DNA from: Opitutaceae bacterium | GTDB lineage: Bacteria; Verrucomicrobiota; Verrucomicrobiia; Opitutales; Opitutaceae | Length of the DNA: 21,599 bases | Assembly (NCBI GenBank): GCA_009919985.1 | Contig: RGAX01000018.1 | Location: forward strand, 1-21,599 | Direction of reading: 5' to 3' | In this document: positions 1 through 7,687 of the stretch, one piece after another | Layout: the number at the start of each line of letters is the position of its first letter | Position numbering within the stretch: the stretch's first letter is position 1 | The notes under the pieces: model-generated | Database searches by the model: none | Told to the model about the DNA's origin: nothing | Seen by the model: the letters and a program-made list of their open reading frames with translations, nothing else | Program-made: the position numbers and the translations under genes

Positions 1-365
1 GACCGAGGTTAAAAACACCAAACATAAAAGTATAATTTTCATTTGTTGATAAGCGATGGGCGCGATGGAGCGGCTAGATTTTGAGAGGCGAATTATTTTA
101 GGGTTATGTTCACAAGTCTCCCTACTGCCGTAAAGTCATAATTATTCTGCCAAATTTTACCTCAACCAACATCCAACCCCAGCAAATCTCAGCACTCATA
201 CCGTGGCAGCTTCTACCTAGATTGTCTAGGTCTGGCCCAACTGAGAATAATCGATGGGTAGGTGGTGGGTAGGCCTAAGGAATCTTTTCGGCCAAGTGTG
301 GGACGTGGGTTAAGCGACCTCGCGCAAGAAAACCCAGATGGTTTTTTAACGAACTTGATAGAGGT
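1..365. other. Non-coding left flank
   Basis: No convincing coding region lies here. The first ~180 bases are clearly richer in A+T than the rest of the window. I see a 6-bp inverted repeat with a 5-base spacer at 215-231 (ACCTAG/CTAGGT) and a short G/T-rich near-direct repeat at 255-273 (GGGTAGGT-GGTGGGTAGG). The 366-836 reading frame stays open upstream to a stop at 276-278, but I see no ATG, GTG or TTG start in that stretch, so this part is probably not translated. The inverted repeat could be an operator or a chance palindrome. Confidence 0.5.
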
Positions 366-836
366 ATGGAGCCGCTCACATGGAAAATCTTGGCCAAGAA
401 ACTAGAGGTCAGCCACCAAGGCCTGTACCTTTGGCGGCAGCTCGAAGGCGCACCTGAGACCGCCGATCTTGAGGCGTGGCAGGCCTTCAAGGCTGAACGA
501 GGCTTGGGCCGCGCTAGGGCTACGGGTGAGCTGAACACGCTCAAGGCCGAGTTGCTACGAGAGCAGATTCGGCACGCTCGAGCCAAGAACCAGCGCGAAG
601 AGGGCGAGGTGATTCAAAGCCGCGTGGTTGAGGACATGCTAGTAACCTTGGCGCAGAAGTTAGACTTACTGCTCAGACTCAAGCTTGAGGTAGAGCTAGG
701 TGCGCGAGTGATGGGCAAGAATGCCGCTGAAATTAACGTCGAAGGTGCCTTAATCGTGGATGAAATTCGTGAGGTGATTAACGCGAACATCGCGACGTTT
801 GAAACCACACTAGTTCCGCTAACTCGAACGGCTTGA
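366..836 (+). CDS. Phage terminase small subunit-like protein (Nu1-type HTH)
   Basis: A 156-residue cytoplasmic protein. Residues ~5-25 (TWKILAKKLEVSHQGLYLWR) look like a helix-turn-helix of the kind that opens Nu1-type phage DNA-packaging proteins. A charged helical stretch follows at ~55-85, rich in E, R, K and A, then a helical C-terminal part. This order (HTH, 'gLGrarAtgeL', 'LreqiRhArAknqReEGevI') resembles prophage terminase small subunits from Opitutaceae-like genomes, which bind DNA to start packaging. That family call is from memory of the style. ATG 366 is the only plausible start; GAGG at 361-364 is only one base from it, too close for a good ribosome site. No other phage gene is beside it, and a strong terminator follows, so it is an orphan. 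It could instead be a small DNA-binding regulator. Confidence 0.5.
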   Translation: MEPLTWKILAKKLEVSHQGLYLWRQLEGAPETADLEAWQAFKAERGLGRARATGELNTLKAELLREQIRHARAKNQREEGEVIQSRVVEDMLVTLAQKLDLLLRLKLEVELGARVMGKNAAEINVEGALIVDEIREVINANIATFETTLVPLTRTA

Positions 837-936
837 TCACACTTGGCTCCTATCCATAAAAACATACAACCAAAGCGACAACCAGAGCTATCTCTGGGAG
901 CAAAATAGCTGACACCCTCGGCGTCCACCACGCTTC

Positions 937-958
937 ACCGCCTTCGGGCGGTTTTTTT
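937..958 (+). terminator. Rho-independent terminator after the phage-type gene
   Basis: A perfect 6-bp stem (ACCGCC at 937-942, GGCGGT at 947-952) closes a TTCG tetraloop. Counting the T of the stem, seven T residues follow in a row (952-958). The C(UUCG)G loop is an especially stable RNA hairpin. It sits about 100 bases after the stop of the 366-836 gene and points the same way. Confidence 0.88.
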
Positions 959-1141
959 GTGCCCAGAGCTAAATCTTAGTTGGACTAGTCTTCAGACTTA
1001 TCGGACCTGGCCGCGCTGGCGCACGGCTGGGTCGCTTTCAACATGTTACCTGAACGGAATCACTAAAAAGACGCCGCTAAAATGCAGTGTAGAACCTGTG
1101 CGAAGCCGTAGTTGAACCCTTTGCGAGCGACGAGCGATCCC

Positions 1142-1255
1142 TCAAAGACGCCAGGCTTCACCGAAGTAATAGGTGTCCGCATCCTTCAACTCGAGATCAT
1201 TGACCTGAACCGGAAAAACTGGACACGAAAGATCATAATTTTGGTCGGACCTTAG
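1142..1255 (-). pseudogene. Possible C-terminal remnant of an unknown gene
   Basis: On the minus strand an open frame runs between stops from 1255 to the TGA at 1144-1142, about 36 codons with no start codon. Its last residues read DADTYYFGEAWRL. This has the alternating aromatic and hydrophobic pattern of a terminal beta-strand, as in secreted carbohydrate-active enzymes or beta-sandwich domains. I do not recognise the family. It lies just downstream of a secreted-enzyme cluster and in the same orientation, so it could be the eroded end of another cluster gene. It could equally be a chance open frame; a stretch of this length is not unusual. Confidence 0.2.
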
Positions 1256-1276
1256 TTAGTGTAACGGTTCCCTTTC

Positions 1277-1310
1277 ATAATCTGGTGCCTTTAGTTTGGA
1301 CCCAGATTAT
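1277..1310. repeat. 34-bp inverted repeat, 9-bp perfect arms
   Basis: ATAATCTGG at 1277-1285 is the exact reverse complement of CCAGATTAT at 1302-1310, with a 16-base spacer. It lies 73 bases downstream of the last cluster gene. No T-run follows on either strand, so it is not a classical terminator. It could act as an mRNA 3'-end stabiliser or a protein-binding site, or be a scar. Confidence 0.6.
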
Positions 1311-1382
1311 CCCGCGAGCTGGCTTAATTTGGCGAGGTCATGTCAGCCGAAAAAACCAAAGGGAATTCGCGCTATAAGGGGG

Positions 1383-3263
1383 TTATGGGTGAACCAGCGC
1401 TTCGACATAATCGTAAAGCGCTCCGCCCAAATCCTCGCCGGCTGGTCCATAGAACCACGTTTGGATCATCGCGGGGCCGGCAGGCAGTCCGGGAATTGTG
1501 AATTGCGCATAGTCCTCCTTGGGGTCGACCGACTGCTTTACGTCTGCGTAGATCGTTGCCTCATTCCAAATCTTGATCCGTGCCGAGCGGATCGGCAGCG
1601 CGGTTCCTAGGGTTGGCTGGTCAGTCTGACCGCCGCTGTGGATGATCGGCCGACTGAGAGCAGAATCGAGGCTAGTTTCGCCGGCAATTTCCTCCGGCCA
1701 GCGGCGCAATTCGAATCGCCATGTTCCGCTTCTTGAGAATTGGACTGCGTTGTAGCCATTTAGCGGCCGGCCAGCCGCAACCATTCCTTGATTCCATGGT
1801 GTGGCGAGGTCGCCGTTGTCACTGTGCCAGTCGTGGGCATACAGGCAAATGCGCGGTTCGACGTCCGATCCCAGTACGACACGGACATATTCGCTCCCGC
1901 GGGCGCTGACTTCTTTCCACCATTTCTCATAACCCTGCTTCAGCTCTGTAATGAGGGCGGCATGGTCTGCCGATTTGGAAACATCCCGCGCCTCCTTAAC
2001 GTCTGTAAGAATGTCGTAGAGTTCCCACGGTTTTTCCGACGAGGGTTTGATCAAGCGCCATTTGTGCACGATTTGGCCCGCGCCGTTGGTTTCATCGCGC
2101 ATGACGCAAGCCTGCTTGTATTTGACCAGTTGGTCTTCCCGTTGGTTGTCGACCACCAGTACGCGATCCGGCAACGGCAGTACTACCGTCCGCGACTGCT
2201 GCAGGAGGGCCGCTTTGAGGCTCTGTCCGTGGACGGGCACCTGGTCGGGCCGGTGAGCTACGTCATGCAAGCCGACGAGTTCCTTTAGCGTGGGCAGCAA
2301 ATCAATTTCACTCGCGAGGAGCGCTACCTCGCGGGCCGAGTCCGTCCCGCCGGCCAAGCCGCCATCTTTCCAGCGGATAAAAAATGGTACGCGGTGGCCG
2401 GCCTCGTATTCGTTACCCTTGTTGCCGCGCAGCAGGCCATTGGCCATACCGTTATCACCCAGAATGAAAACGAGCACCGTATTGTCCGCGAGGTGCGCCT
2501 GGCGCAGGTATTCCAGCAACCGCCCAACATTCTTGTCCAAATTTTCCACCGTGGCAGTGTGCGGGCTGATACCAGTGCGCGCGTCAGGCGGCATGTCTTG
2601 GGGACCGTGCGCTACGTTATAGGCTACGTAGAGGAAAAATGGCGTCGCTTGCTTGACGCTGTCGCGCATGAATTCGATCGCTCGGTTCGTGAAAAAATTG
2701 GTTGAGAACGCGCCGGGTATTCCGTCGTCCTCATCGGTCAACGCTACGGGTTTGCCGTTCACGAAATAGGTGCTGGGGGCCAGATTCAAATTTCCCCAGT
2801 AGGCCGGTTGCTGGTCGGCTCCACCCCCGCGAATCAAGGCCGTGTAAGCGAAACCGCGATCCTCGGGCCGCAATGGGTAGGCATCACCAAGGTGCCACTT
2901 ACCCACGATCCCGGTCCGATACCCGTTTTCCGCAAAAAGCTGGGCCATCGTGATCTCGTCAGCGCGGAGAAATTCCCGGCCCTTGATCGTGTGCCACGCG
3001 CCGGTGGCATTGGTGTAGCGTCCGGTCATCAGCTGGGCGCGCGAAGGCGAACACGTCGGGGCAACGTGAAAATCGGTGAGGCTGACACTCTGTTTACCCA
3101 GCGCGTCCACGTTGGGCGTACGCGGTCCGGCTGCATTCCACGTGCTGTAATCACCAAAGCTCACATCATCCGGCATGATGATCACGACGTTCGGCTTCGC
3201 TACCGCGACGGTGGCTAGCGTTGCGAAGACCATGGTCGGGAGTAAGCGAGTTAATGTTTTCAT
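1383..3263 (-). CDS. Secreted sulfatase with C-terminal extension
   Basis: A 626-residue family S1 (PF00884) sulfatase that hydrolyses sulfate esters, here probably on an algal polysaccharide outside the cytoplasm. Residues 1-22 form a signal peptide. PDD at 31-33 are metal ligands. The formylglycine motif is C71-S-P-S-R75, and Cys71 must be oxidised by a maturase. GKWH (121-124), H219 and D270-N271 complete the usual active-site set. The catalytic part ends near residue 460. About 160 further residues follow, rich in aromatic and beta-type sequence, longer than a plain sulfatase tail and possibly a substrate-binding beta domain. The motifs around Cys71 ('FHVAPTCSPSR') and 'GKWHLGD..plRPeDRGF' closely match the sulfatase at 14632-16107, so the two are probably same-subfamily paralogues. 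It is the last gene of the minus-strand run, 33 bases after the preceding gene. No Shine-Dalgarno sequence is visible. Confidence 0.92.
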   Translation of the reverse strand: MKTLTRLLPTMVFATLATVAVAKPNVVIIMPDDVSFGDYSTWNAAGPRTPNVDALGKQSVSLTDFHVAPTCSPSRAQLMTGRYTNATGAWHTIKGREFLRADEITMAQLFAENGYRTGIVGKWHLGDAYPLRPEDRGFAYTALIRGGGADQQPAYWGNLNLAPSTYFVNGKPVALTDEDDGIPGAFSTNFFTNRAIEFMRDSVKQATPFFLYVAYNVAHGPQDMPPDARTGISPHTATVENLDKNVGRLLEYLRQAHLADNTVLVFILGDNGMANGLLRGNKGNEYEAGHRVPFFIRWKDGGLAGGTDSAREVALLASEIDLLPTLKELVGLHDVAHRPDQVPVHGQSLKAALLQQSRTVVLPLPDRVLVVDNQREDQLVKYKQACVMRDETNGAGQIVHKWRLIKPSSEKPWELYDILTDVKEARDVSKSADHAALITELKQGYEKWWKEVSARGSEYVRVVLGSDVEPRICLYAHDWHSDNGDLATPWNQGMVAAGRPLNGYNAVQFSRSGTWRFELRRWPEEIAGETSLDSALSRPIIHSGGQTDQPTLGTALPIRSARIKIWNEATIYADVKQSVDPKEDYAQFTIPGLPAGPAMIQTWFYGPAGEDLGGALYDYVEALVHP

Positions 3264-3296
3264 GTGATTAGATGATGAGACTGGTTGTCTCCAAGC

Positions 3297-4484
3297 TCAG
3301 TGCCAGTCGATGCGGGCCTGCTTGCTGGTAAGATCGACCCAGACGGAAGCGTGGGCGAATTCTCGGGTGGCGGTGAGGCCCGTCCATACTGCATCGGTCT
3401 TGGGCGGCCCGAGCGGACGGTCGAACTCGGCGTAGGCATCAAGCATCCCGTGGGTGTCAGTATAGCCCCAACTGTAGCAGAAGTGCGAGCCGGGTTGCGC
3501 GGCGATCAGGAAGCAGGCGAGCGGGAACGTGAGGCTCTCCCGGGCGAGTCGGAGGAGCTCGGCGTAGGGGCGCTGCATCATTTCTTTGTCCAGCCAGTTA
3601 AAACCAGGCCAGCCTTTGATGACGACAAACTTTCCTTTCGCGGCGGCGAGCGCGATCGAGTCTAAGTCCGTTTTGATGTCGGTGGGCGAATCGGTTTTGA
3701 AGGCGCCGAAATGCTCAATCATTACGCCGTCGATGCCCTCCCAGTCGAGGATCTCGCGAAAATCCGTCGTGCGGAGACCGTTCGCTACAACGAATCTATC
3801 GGGGCCGAGCTTGCGCTTCGTCAAGTTGATCATCTCACGCAGGCCTGCGACGATATCGCGGGCTTTTTCCTCGCCGACTTGTTTGGCGAGCGCCGGAGTC
3901 AGGGCCTGCGGCAGTGCGTCAATGAACACCCCGCCAAGTGGTGCAGAGCGATTCGCATTGGCTACGACGTCAGACCACCACTCGCGGAAGTCGGCGTTCG
4001 AGGGGTCGGGCCGAGGCGTGCCGGAGGGGTGCTTGATGATTTCTCCGGACGCGGAGCGCAGCGTCCACTCGGGGCGATAGGTTTTAAACGCATCATAGCC
4101 GGACCAGTTGATGAAGGCGTTAAAATAGAAGAGCACCTTGGCCGCGGGATTGCGCTGGGTGATGCGGCGGGCGGAATCGGCGATACCGGCTTCGGTGCTA
4201 CCGTGCGGGGTGACGCCGTGGCTTTTTTCCAGCGCGATCAAGCTACTGTGACGCGCAACGAACTCGACTTCTGCGTCGGTGAGGTCGGCGGGGCGTTTGC
4301 CAAAATGGATATTGAGCGGAACTCGGTCCCAGGTGAAGCCTGGGACGCGAACCGTCGGCCCAGCCGGAGCTTCCGCTAACCCGGCGGACGAAGCCGGAGT
4401 GGTGGCGGCTGCAAAGGTACAGGCCAAGGTCATCCGCAGCAGGCTGAACACGGCGCTCACGTCTAATATGCTAGTTGGTTTCAT
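3297..4484 (-). CDS. Putative secreted TIM-barrel glycoside hydrolase (GHL15/GH168-like)
   Basis: The protein has 395 residues from ATG 4484. A TTG at 4505 would add seven residues ahead of the signal peptide and overlap a hairpin, so I prefer the ATG. The N-terminus looks like a signal peptide. Beta/alpha-barrel features follow: 'FTWDRVPLNIHFGK', 'KVLFYFNAFINW', 'GGVFIDALPQ' and 'GIDGVMIEHFG'. Asp in GVFIDA (D189) and Glu in VMIEHF (E257) are in the right place for a catalytic acid pair at barrel strand ends. The family resembles 'hypothetical glycosyl hydrolase 15'-type proteins of marine Verrucomicrobiota. With a fucosidase and sulfatases beside it, an endo-fucanase related to GH168 is plausible but not shown. 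It ends 'VWVDLTSKQARIDWH', nearly identical in style to the broken paralogue at 16131-17111. A terminator-like hairpin lies just upstream. Confidence 0.7.
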   Translation of the reverse strand: MKPTSILDVSAVFSLLRMTLACTFAAATTPASSAGLAEAPAGPTVRVPGFTWDRVPLNIHFGKRPADLTDAEVEFVARHSSLIALEKSHGVTPHGSTEAGIADSARRITQRNPAAKVLFYFNAFINWSGYDAFKTYRPEWTLRSASGEIIKHPSGTPRPDPSNADFREWWSDVVANANRSAPLGGVFIDALPQALTPALAKQVGEEKARDIVAGLREMINLTKRKLGPDRFVVANGLRTTDFREILDWEGIDGVMIEHFGAFKTDSPTDIKTDLDSIALAAAKGKFVVIKGWPGFNWLDKEMMQRPYAELLRLARESLTFPLACFLIAAQPGSHFCYSWGYTDTHGMLDAYAEFDRPLGPPKTDAVWTGLTATREFAHASVWVDLTSKQARIDWH

Positions 4485-4503
4485 TTTGGTGCTTTCATTC
4501 GTC

Positions 4504-4528
4504 AAAACCCGGGCTGTTTAGGCCCGGG
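4504..4528 (-). terminator. GC-rich terminator or attenuator between sulfatase and hydrolase
   Basis: Read on the minus strand, CCCGGGC (4528-4522), a 7-base loop (CTAAACA), GCCCGGG (4514-4508) and TTTT (4507-4504) form a 7-bp all-GC stem with a short U-tract. It lies 5 bases past the sulfatase stop at 4534 and 20 bases before the ATG of the next gene at 4484. The U-tract is short, so partial termination (lower expression of the last two genes) or an mRNA-stabilising hairpin are both possible. Confidence 0.6.
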
Positions 4529-4533
4529 ATGGT

Positions 4534-6168
4534 TTACCGATCTATTAGGTCTCCGCCGACGGCATTCAGGCTTACCCCCTTGGCTTGGAATTTCGCCAGG
4601 TCGGCGGCTTCGGGCATCCAGGTCGCAAGCTCCGGCCAGAGCATTGGGCCGTCGTTTTTCTGGACCGGGCCCGGCGTGCTCCGCCCGTCTCGAACCATCT
4701 TGGAGGCGATTGCCTCGAGGAGGTTCACGCGCTCGAGCTGCTGGGCATAGGTGTTAGTCGTCTCTCGTGGATCGCTCCGTAAATTGTAGAGCTCAAAGGG
4801 AGGTTCGCCCGGCTTCGGTTGGACGAACGTCGGCTTTAGGCTGCCTCCGGAGCCGCGAAACAAGTTCAATTTCCAAGGTCCTTGGCGAATCGCAAAATAG
4901 CCGTTGCCGGAGTGATGCATGAGCGGGCCGCGCAAGGGCCGCGTATAGTCGTCGCCGCGCAGGGCGGCCAGCAGGCTGCAGCTGTCCTCGCCAGCGTTGG
5001 ACGGCAGGGTGACACCGAGGAGATCAGCGCAGGTCGCGAGTAGGTCCACCTGCCCCACAGGTTCGTCGCACGTGCGGCCGGCTTTGATCATCGCGGGCCA
5101 GCGCAGCACAAAGGGCACGCGATGTCCGCCCTCGTAGATGTCGCGTTTGCCACCTTTGAATTCGCCGCTGCTGTTATGTTCATACTGCTGGAGCCGCTTG
5201 GCGTAGCCAGTCTCCGCGCCGTTATCACTGGTGAGAAACACGAGCGTGTCTTGCGCCAGACCTTGGGCGTCGAGCGCCGCTAACACCTGGCCGATACGGT
5301 AATCGGTCTCCAGCATGAAGTCCCCATAGGCGCCCACGCGGCTCTTACCCACAAACTCCGGTGCGACGCTGTGCGGAAGATGCGGCGAATTCAGCGCAAA
5401 ATACATGAAGAAGGGTTTCCCGGCCTTGGCCTTTGCCGCGTGGCTTGCGATGTAGTCCAAGGTTCTCTCCGTGCAGACCCGCAGGCAGATGTCGTCGCGA
5501 AACGACGGCGCGATCTCGATATCATCCGGGCTCTGCCTCTCCGCGTCGTAGGGTGGCATGAAGCGAAACGTGTTACGCGCGGAATCCGGCTTTTTATGGG
5601 TCCAGAGCGATGGGGGATCACTGACGCGGGTGTTCTCAATGAAGGTCAGCACGCCGTAATTCATCGAGGCTGGGATGCCGAAATACTCATCGAAGCCGTG
5701 CGCGTTGGGTCCGTCCGTGATCGGCTGCGTCCAATCGCGTTTTCCGATCGAGCCGGGAAACTTCATCTGGAGGTGCCACTTGCCGAACATGGCGGTGGCA
5801 TAGCCGTTTTCTCTAAGCAAGGACGCCACGGTCATGCGGTCCTTCGCGATCAGACACTCGCCGTCCGAGTGCAGCACCCCGCTCTTGAGCGAGGTGCGCC
5901 AGCTGTAACGCCCCGTCAGCAAAGCGTAGCGCGAGGGCGTGCAAACCGTGTCGGCGCTGTGGCCGTCGGTGAACGTGAGGCCCTCGCGGGCGAGCCGGTC
6001 GAGGTTCGGCGTCTGGAATTTCGCGTGTGGGTTGAGCGCGCTCATGTCGCCGTAGCCCTGGTCGTCGGTGTAGATGACGACAATGTTGGGGCGGGTGACT
6101 TCAGCCAAGGCTGCTCCGGACAAATGCGAGAGCACTAGCGTGCAGACCAGTGCGAGGGTGGGTTTCAT
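4534..6168 (-). CDS. Secreted sulfatase (S1_15-like)
   Basis: A 544-residue arylsulfatase-type enzyme of family S1 that removes sulfate from a polysaccharide or oligosaccharide. The start is placed at ATG 6168 because 'MKPTLALVCTLVLSHLSGAALA' is a textbook signal peptide. An upstream in-frame start at 6261 would put 31 non-secretory residues in front. 'IYTDDQGYGD' (~32-41) supplies the metal-binding aspartates. The formylglycine motif is C76-T-P-S-R80 within 'GHSADTVCTPSRYALLTGRY'. 'FGKWH', 'NSPHLPHS' and 'TSDNGAE' follow in the expected order. The Cys context and the following 'WRTSLKSGVL' recall SulfAtlas subfamily S1_15 (galactose/GalNAc-6-sulfatase-like); this is from memory, and the substrate here is unknown. 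A 295-base gap (6169-6463) separates it from the preceding esterase gene, enough for its own promoter, but I see no strong promoter or hairpin there. Confidence 0.9.
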   Translation of the reverse strand: MKPTLALVCTLVLSHLSGAALAEVTRPNIVVIYTDDQGYGDMSALNPHAKFQTPNLDRLAREGLTFTDGHSADTVCTPSRYALLTGRYSWRTSLKSGVLHSDGECLIAKDRMTVASLLRENGYATAMFGKWHLQMKFPGSIGKRDWTQPITDGPNAHGFDEYFGIPASMNYGVLTFIENTRVSDPPSLWTHKKPDSARNTFRFMPPYDAERQSPDDIEIAPSFRDDICLRVCTERTLDYIASHAAKAKAGKPFFMYFALNSPHLPHSVAPEFVGKSRVGAYGDFMLETDYRIGQVLAALDAQGLAQDTLVFLTSDNGAETGYAKRLQQYEHNSSGEFKGGKRDIYEGGHRVPFVLRWPAMIKAGRTCDEPVGQVDLLATCADLLGVTLPSNAGEDSCSLLAALRGDDYTRPLRGPLMHHSGNGYFAIRQGPWKLNLFRGSGGSLKPTFVQPKPGEPPFELYNLRSDPRETTNTYAQQLERVNLLEAIASKMVRDGRSTPGPVQKNDGPMLWPELATWMPEAADLAKFQAKGVSLNAVGGDLIDR

Positions 6169-6463
6169 GGCAGTTTGAGCGTGGTTTTGTAGTGACCCGA
6201 GGAATTCCAGAAAGCCGTTGGCTAAGTAGGTGCGCGTCGTTGGCGTCACGATCGAGAGCATCGCGAGGGGTGCGCGTGCGATTAACCCGGTTTGCCTTTA
6301 CCCCAACCACGGGCTCTGACGTAAACATGATTTCGCTCTGCGCCTAAGCCGAAAAGACCTTGTGGGGATCGGGGGCAGCGGCCGGCGGAAGGGCTAACCA
6401 GCGCGGCGGGGTGGACGAAAGCAGCTATTTTGCTGATGTTCATGCGAAGTTTAAAGGGAGGTC

Positions 6464-7687
6464 TTATCGGCTCGGCGTGGACAAGGCGACAGCCTGAAAC
6501 TCCGAGGATAGCGTCACCCCGTCAGCATCGAGGTTGAAATAGTAGGCGGAGGTGCCGACGGGAACCGCGGCCGATGCGACGGCGCGGCCCGAGTTGGTTT
6601 TGAGTTGGGCCGGGATTTGTTTCCAGTCGGCGTCGCTTTTAAATATGAGCACCGCACTGCGGACGGTGCGGGTGACTGAGAATTCGACCTGAGCGAGGCC
6701 CTCTTGGTTTTTCTGGGTCAGCTCGCGCGCCCAGGGCCGGCCGGTTTCGACGACGGCTTTCGCAAAGGCGTAACTGTCGGGGGGCAGCCAGCCCGCCTGA
6801 TGGCCGTGCTTCATATCGAAGGGAACCGAAATCTGGCGTAGCCCGGGGGCAGCGCGGTAGCTGGCCTGTTGCACATCGAGCGGGAAGTGCTCGTCGCGTG
6901 GACCGGTGAGCCAGAGCAGCGGCATTGTGGCGTGGGGCAGACGAAGGAGCGGCTCCCAGACCTCATGATAAATCGCGTTTTCGCGGAGGGCGCTCACGTA
7001 GTTTTTGGCCGCACGGTCGAGCCCACCGCAGCCGTAGATCGGAATACCGAAAGCGAAACGCGTATCGATGCCCACCGCAGTAGAAGTAATGACCCCGCCC
7101 CATGAGATGCCGCAAACGCCGACGCGCGCGGCATCAACTTCGGAAAGCGAGCGGAGGAGGGAGTTAGCGAGAACCGTAGCGGCGATAGCATGATACATCC
7201 ATTGATCGGTCAGCGGCGCGGCGGAGTCGCCGTAGATGAAATTACGTGCGGGGCCGGCGGTGGCGTGTCGTTTCCATTGGGCGCCGCGCGGGGCTTCGGG
7301 AATGCGCTCATCGGTCTGGCCTTCGACGGCGATCGAGATCGCGGCGAAGCCTTGTTCGTTCCATTTCTGGACCCACTCTTTGAACGCAGTGCCGCCACCG
7401 CCGTGAATGAGCACTACGCCAGGAACTTTGCCGGAGCTTTTGGCAGGCAGACCGAGCCACGCAAAAACTCGTGTTGGCTTTCCCTGATATGCGAGGCCCT
7501 CGAAAAAGATGGGTTTGATGGTGCCAACGGAAGAGAAGCCGACGGCATCGTAGACGGGAGGCGGCGACTTTAGCTCACCGAGCGCGGCGACTTGTTCGCG
7601 CAGCTGGGCGAAGTTAGCGGAGGAAGATGACTCCGCGTGGACCAGCGAAGCTGCAATCGCGGCGAGGAGAGCGAGTTGGAGATTCAT
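6464..7687 (-). CDS. Secreted alpha/beta-hydrolase, probable carbohydrate esterase
   Basis: 407 residues. Signal peptide 1-18 (MNLQLALLAAIAASLVHA). The oxyanion-hole motif HGGGG is at 95-99. The nucleophile elbow is G193-I-S195-W-G-G. The likely acid is D265 ('LWLTGPRDEHFP') and the likely histidine is H294 or H296 ('MKHGHQAGW'). The fold resembles the acetyl xylan esterase / dienelactone hydrolase / S9-like group. In a sulfatase and fucosidase cluster the likely job is removing acetyl groups from the glycan; a peptidase-like or other ester substrate cannot be excluded. The start codon overlaps the stop of the fucosidase frame by four bases (ATGA at 7687-7684), so translation of the two is probably coupled. 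A C-terminal segment of ~90 residues (from ~315) looks like an extra beta domain. Confidence 0.8.
   Translation of the reverse strand: MNLQLALLAAIAASLVHAESSSSANFAQLREQVAALGELKSPPPVYDAVGFSSVGTIKPIFFEGLAYQGKPTRVFAWLGLPAKSSGKVPGVVLIHGGGGTAFKEWVQKWNEQGFAAISIAVEGQTDERIPEAPRGAQWKRHATAGPARNFIYGDSAAPLTDQWMYHAIAATVLANSLLRSLSEVDAARVGVCGISWGGVITSTAVGIDTRFAFGIPIYGCGGLDRAAKNYVSALRENAIYHEVWEPLLRLPHATMPLLWLTGPRDEHFPLDVQQASYRAAPGLRQISVPFDMKHGHQAGWLPPDSYAFAKAVVETGRPWARELTQKNQEGLAQVEFSVTRTVRSAVLIFKSDADWKQIPAQLKTNSGRAVASAAVPVGTSAYYFNLDADGVTLSSEFQAVALSTPSR

Larger units (their letters stand above)
959..1382. other. Gene-free stretch between terminator and sulfatase cluster
   Basis: About 420 bases without an intact gene. 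It holds a 34-bp inverted repeat (1277-1310) and a short minus-strand frame (1142-1255) that may be the tail of a lost gene; both are listed separately. I see no clear intrinsic terminator for the minus-strand sulfatase that ends at 1383. The candidate T-run downstream of it (about 1351-1346 read on the minus strand) is not preceded by a good stem. Confidence 0.5.

Noticed and set aside
1195..1240. TGACCTGAACCGGAAAAACTG-like sequence resembling an IS3-family terminal repeat
   Set aside because: Only a loose resemblance; no second end, target duplication or transposase is present in the window.
3277..3291. GAGAC/GTCTC 5-bp stem between the hydrolase and the last sulfatase
   Set aside because: Short stem with no U-run; expected by chance at this length.
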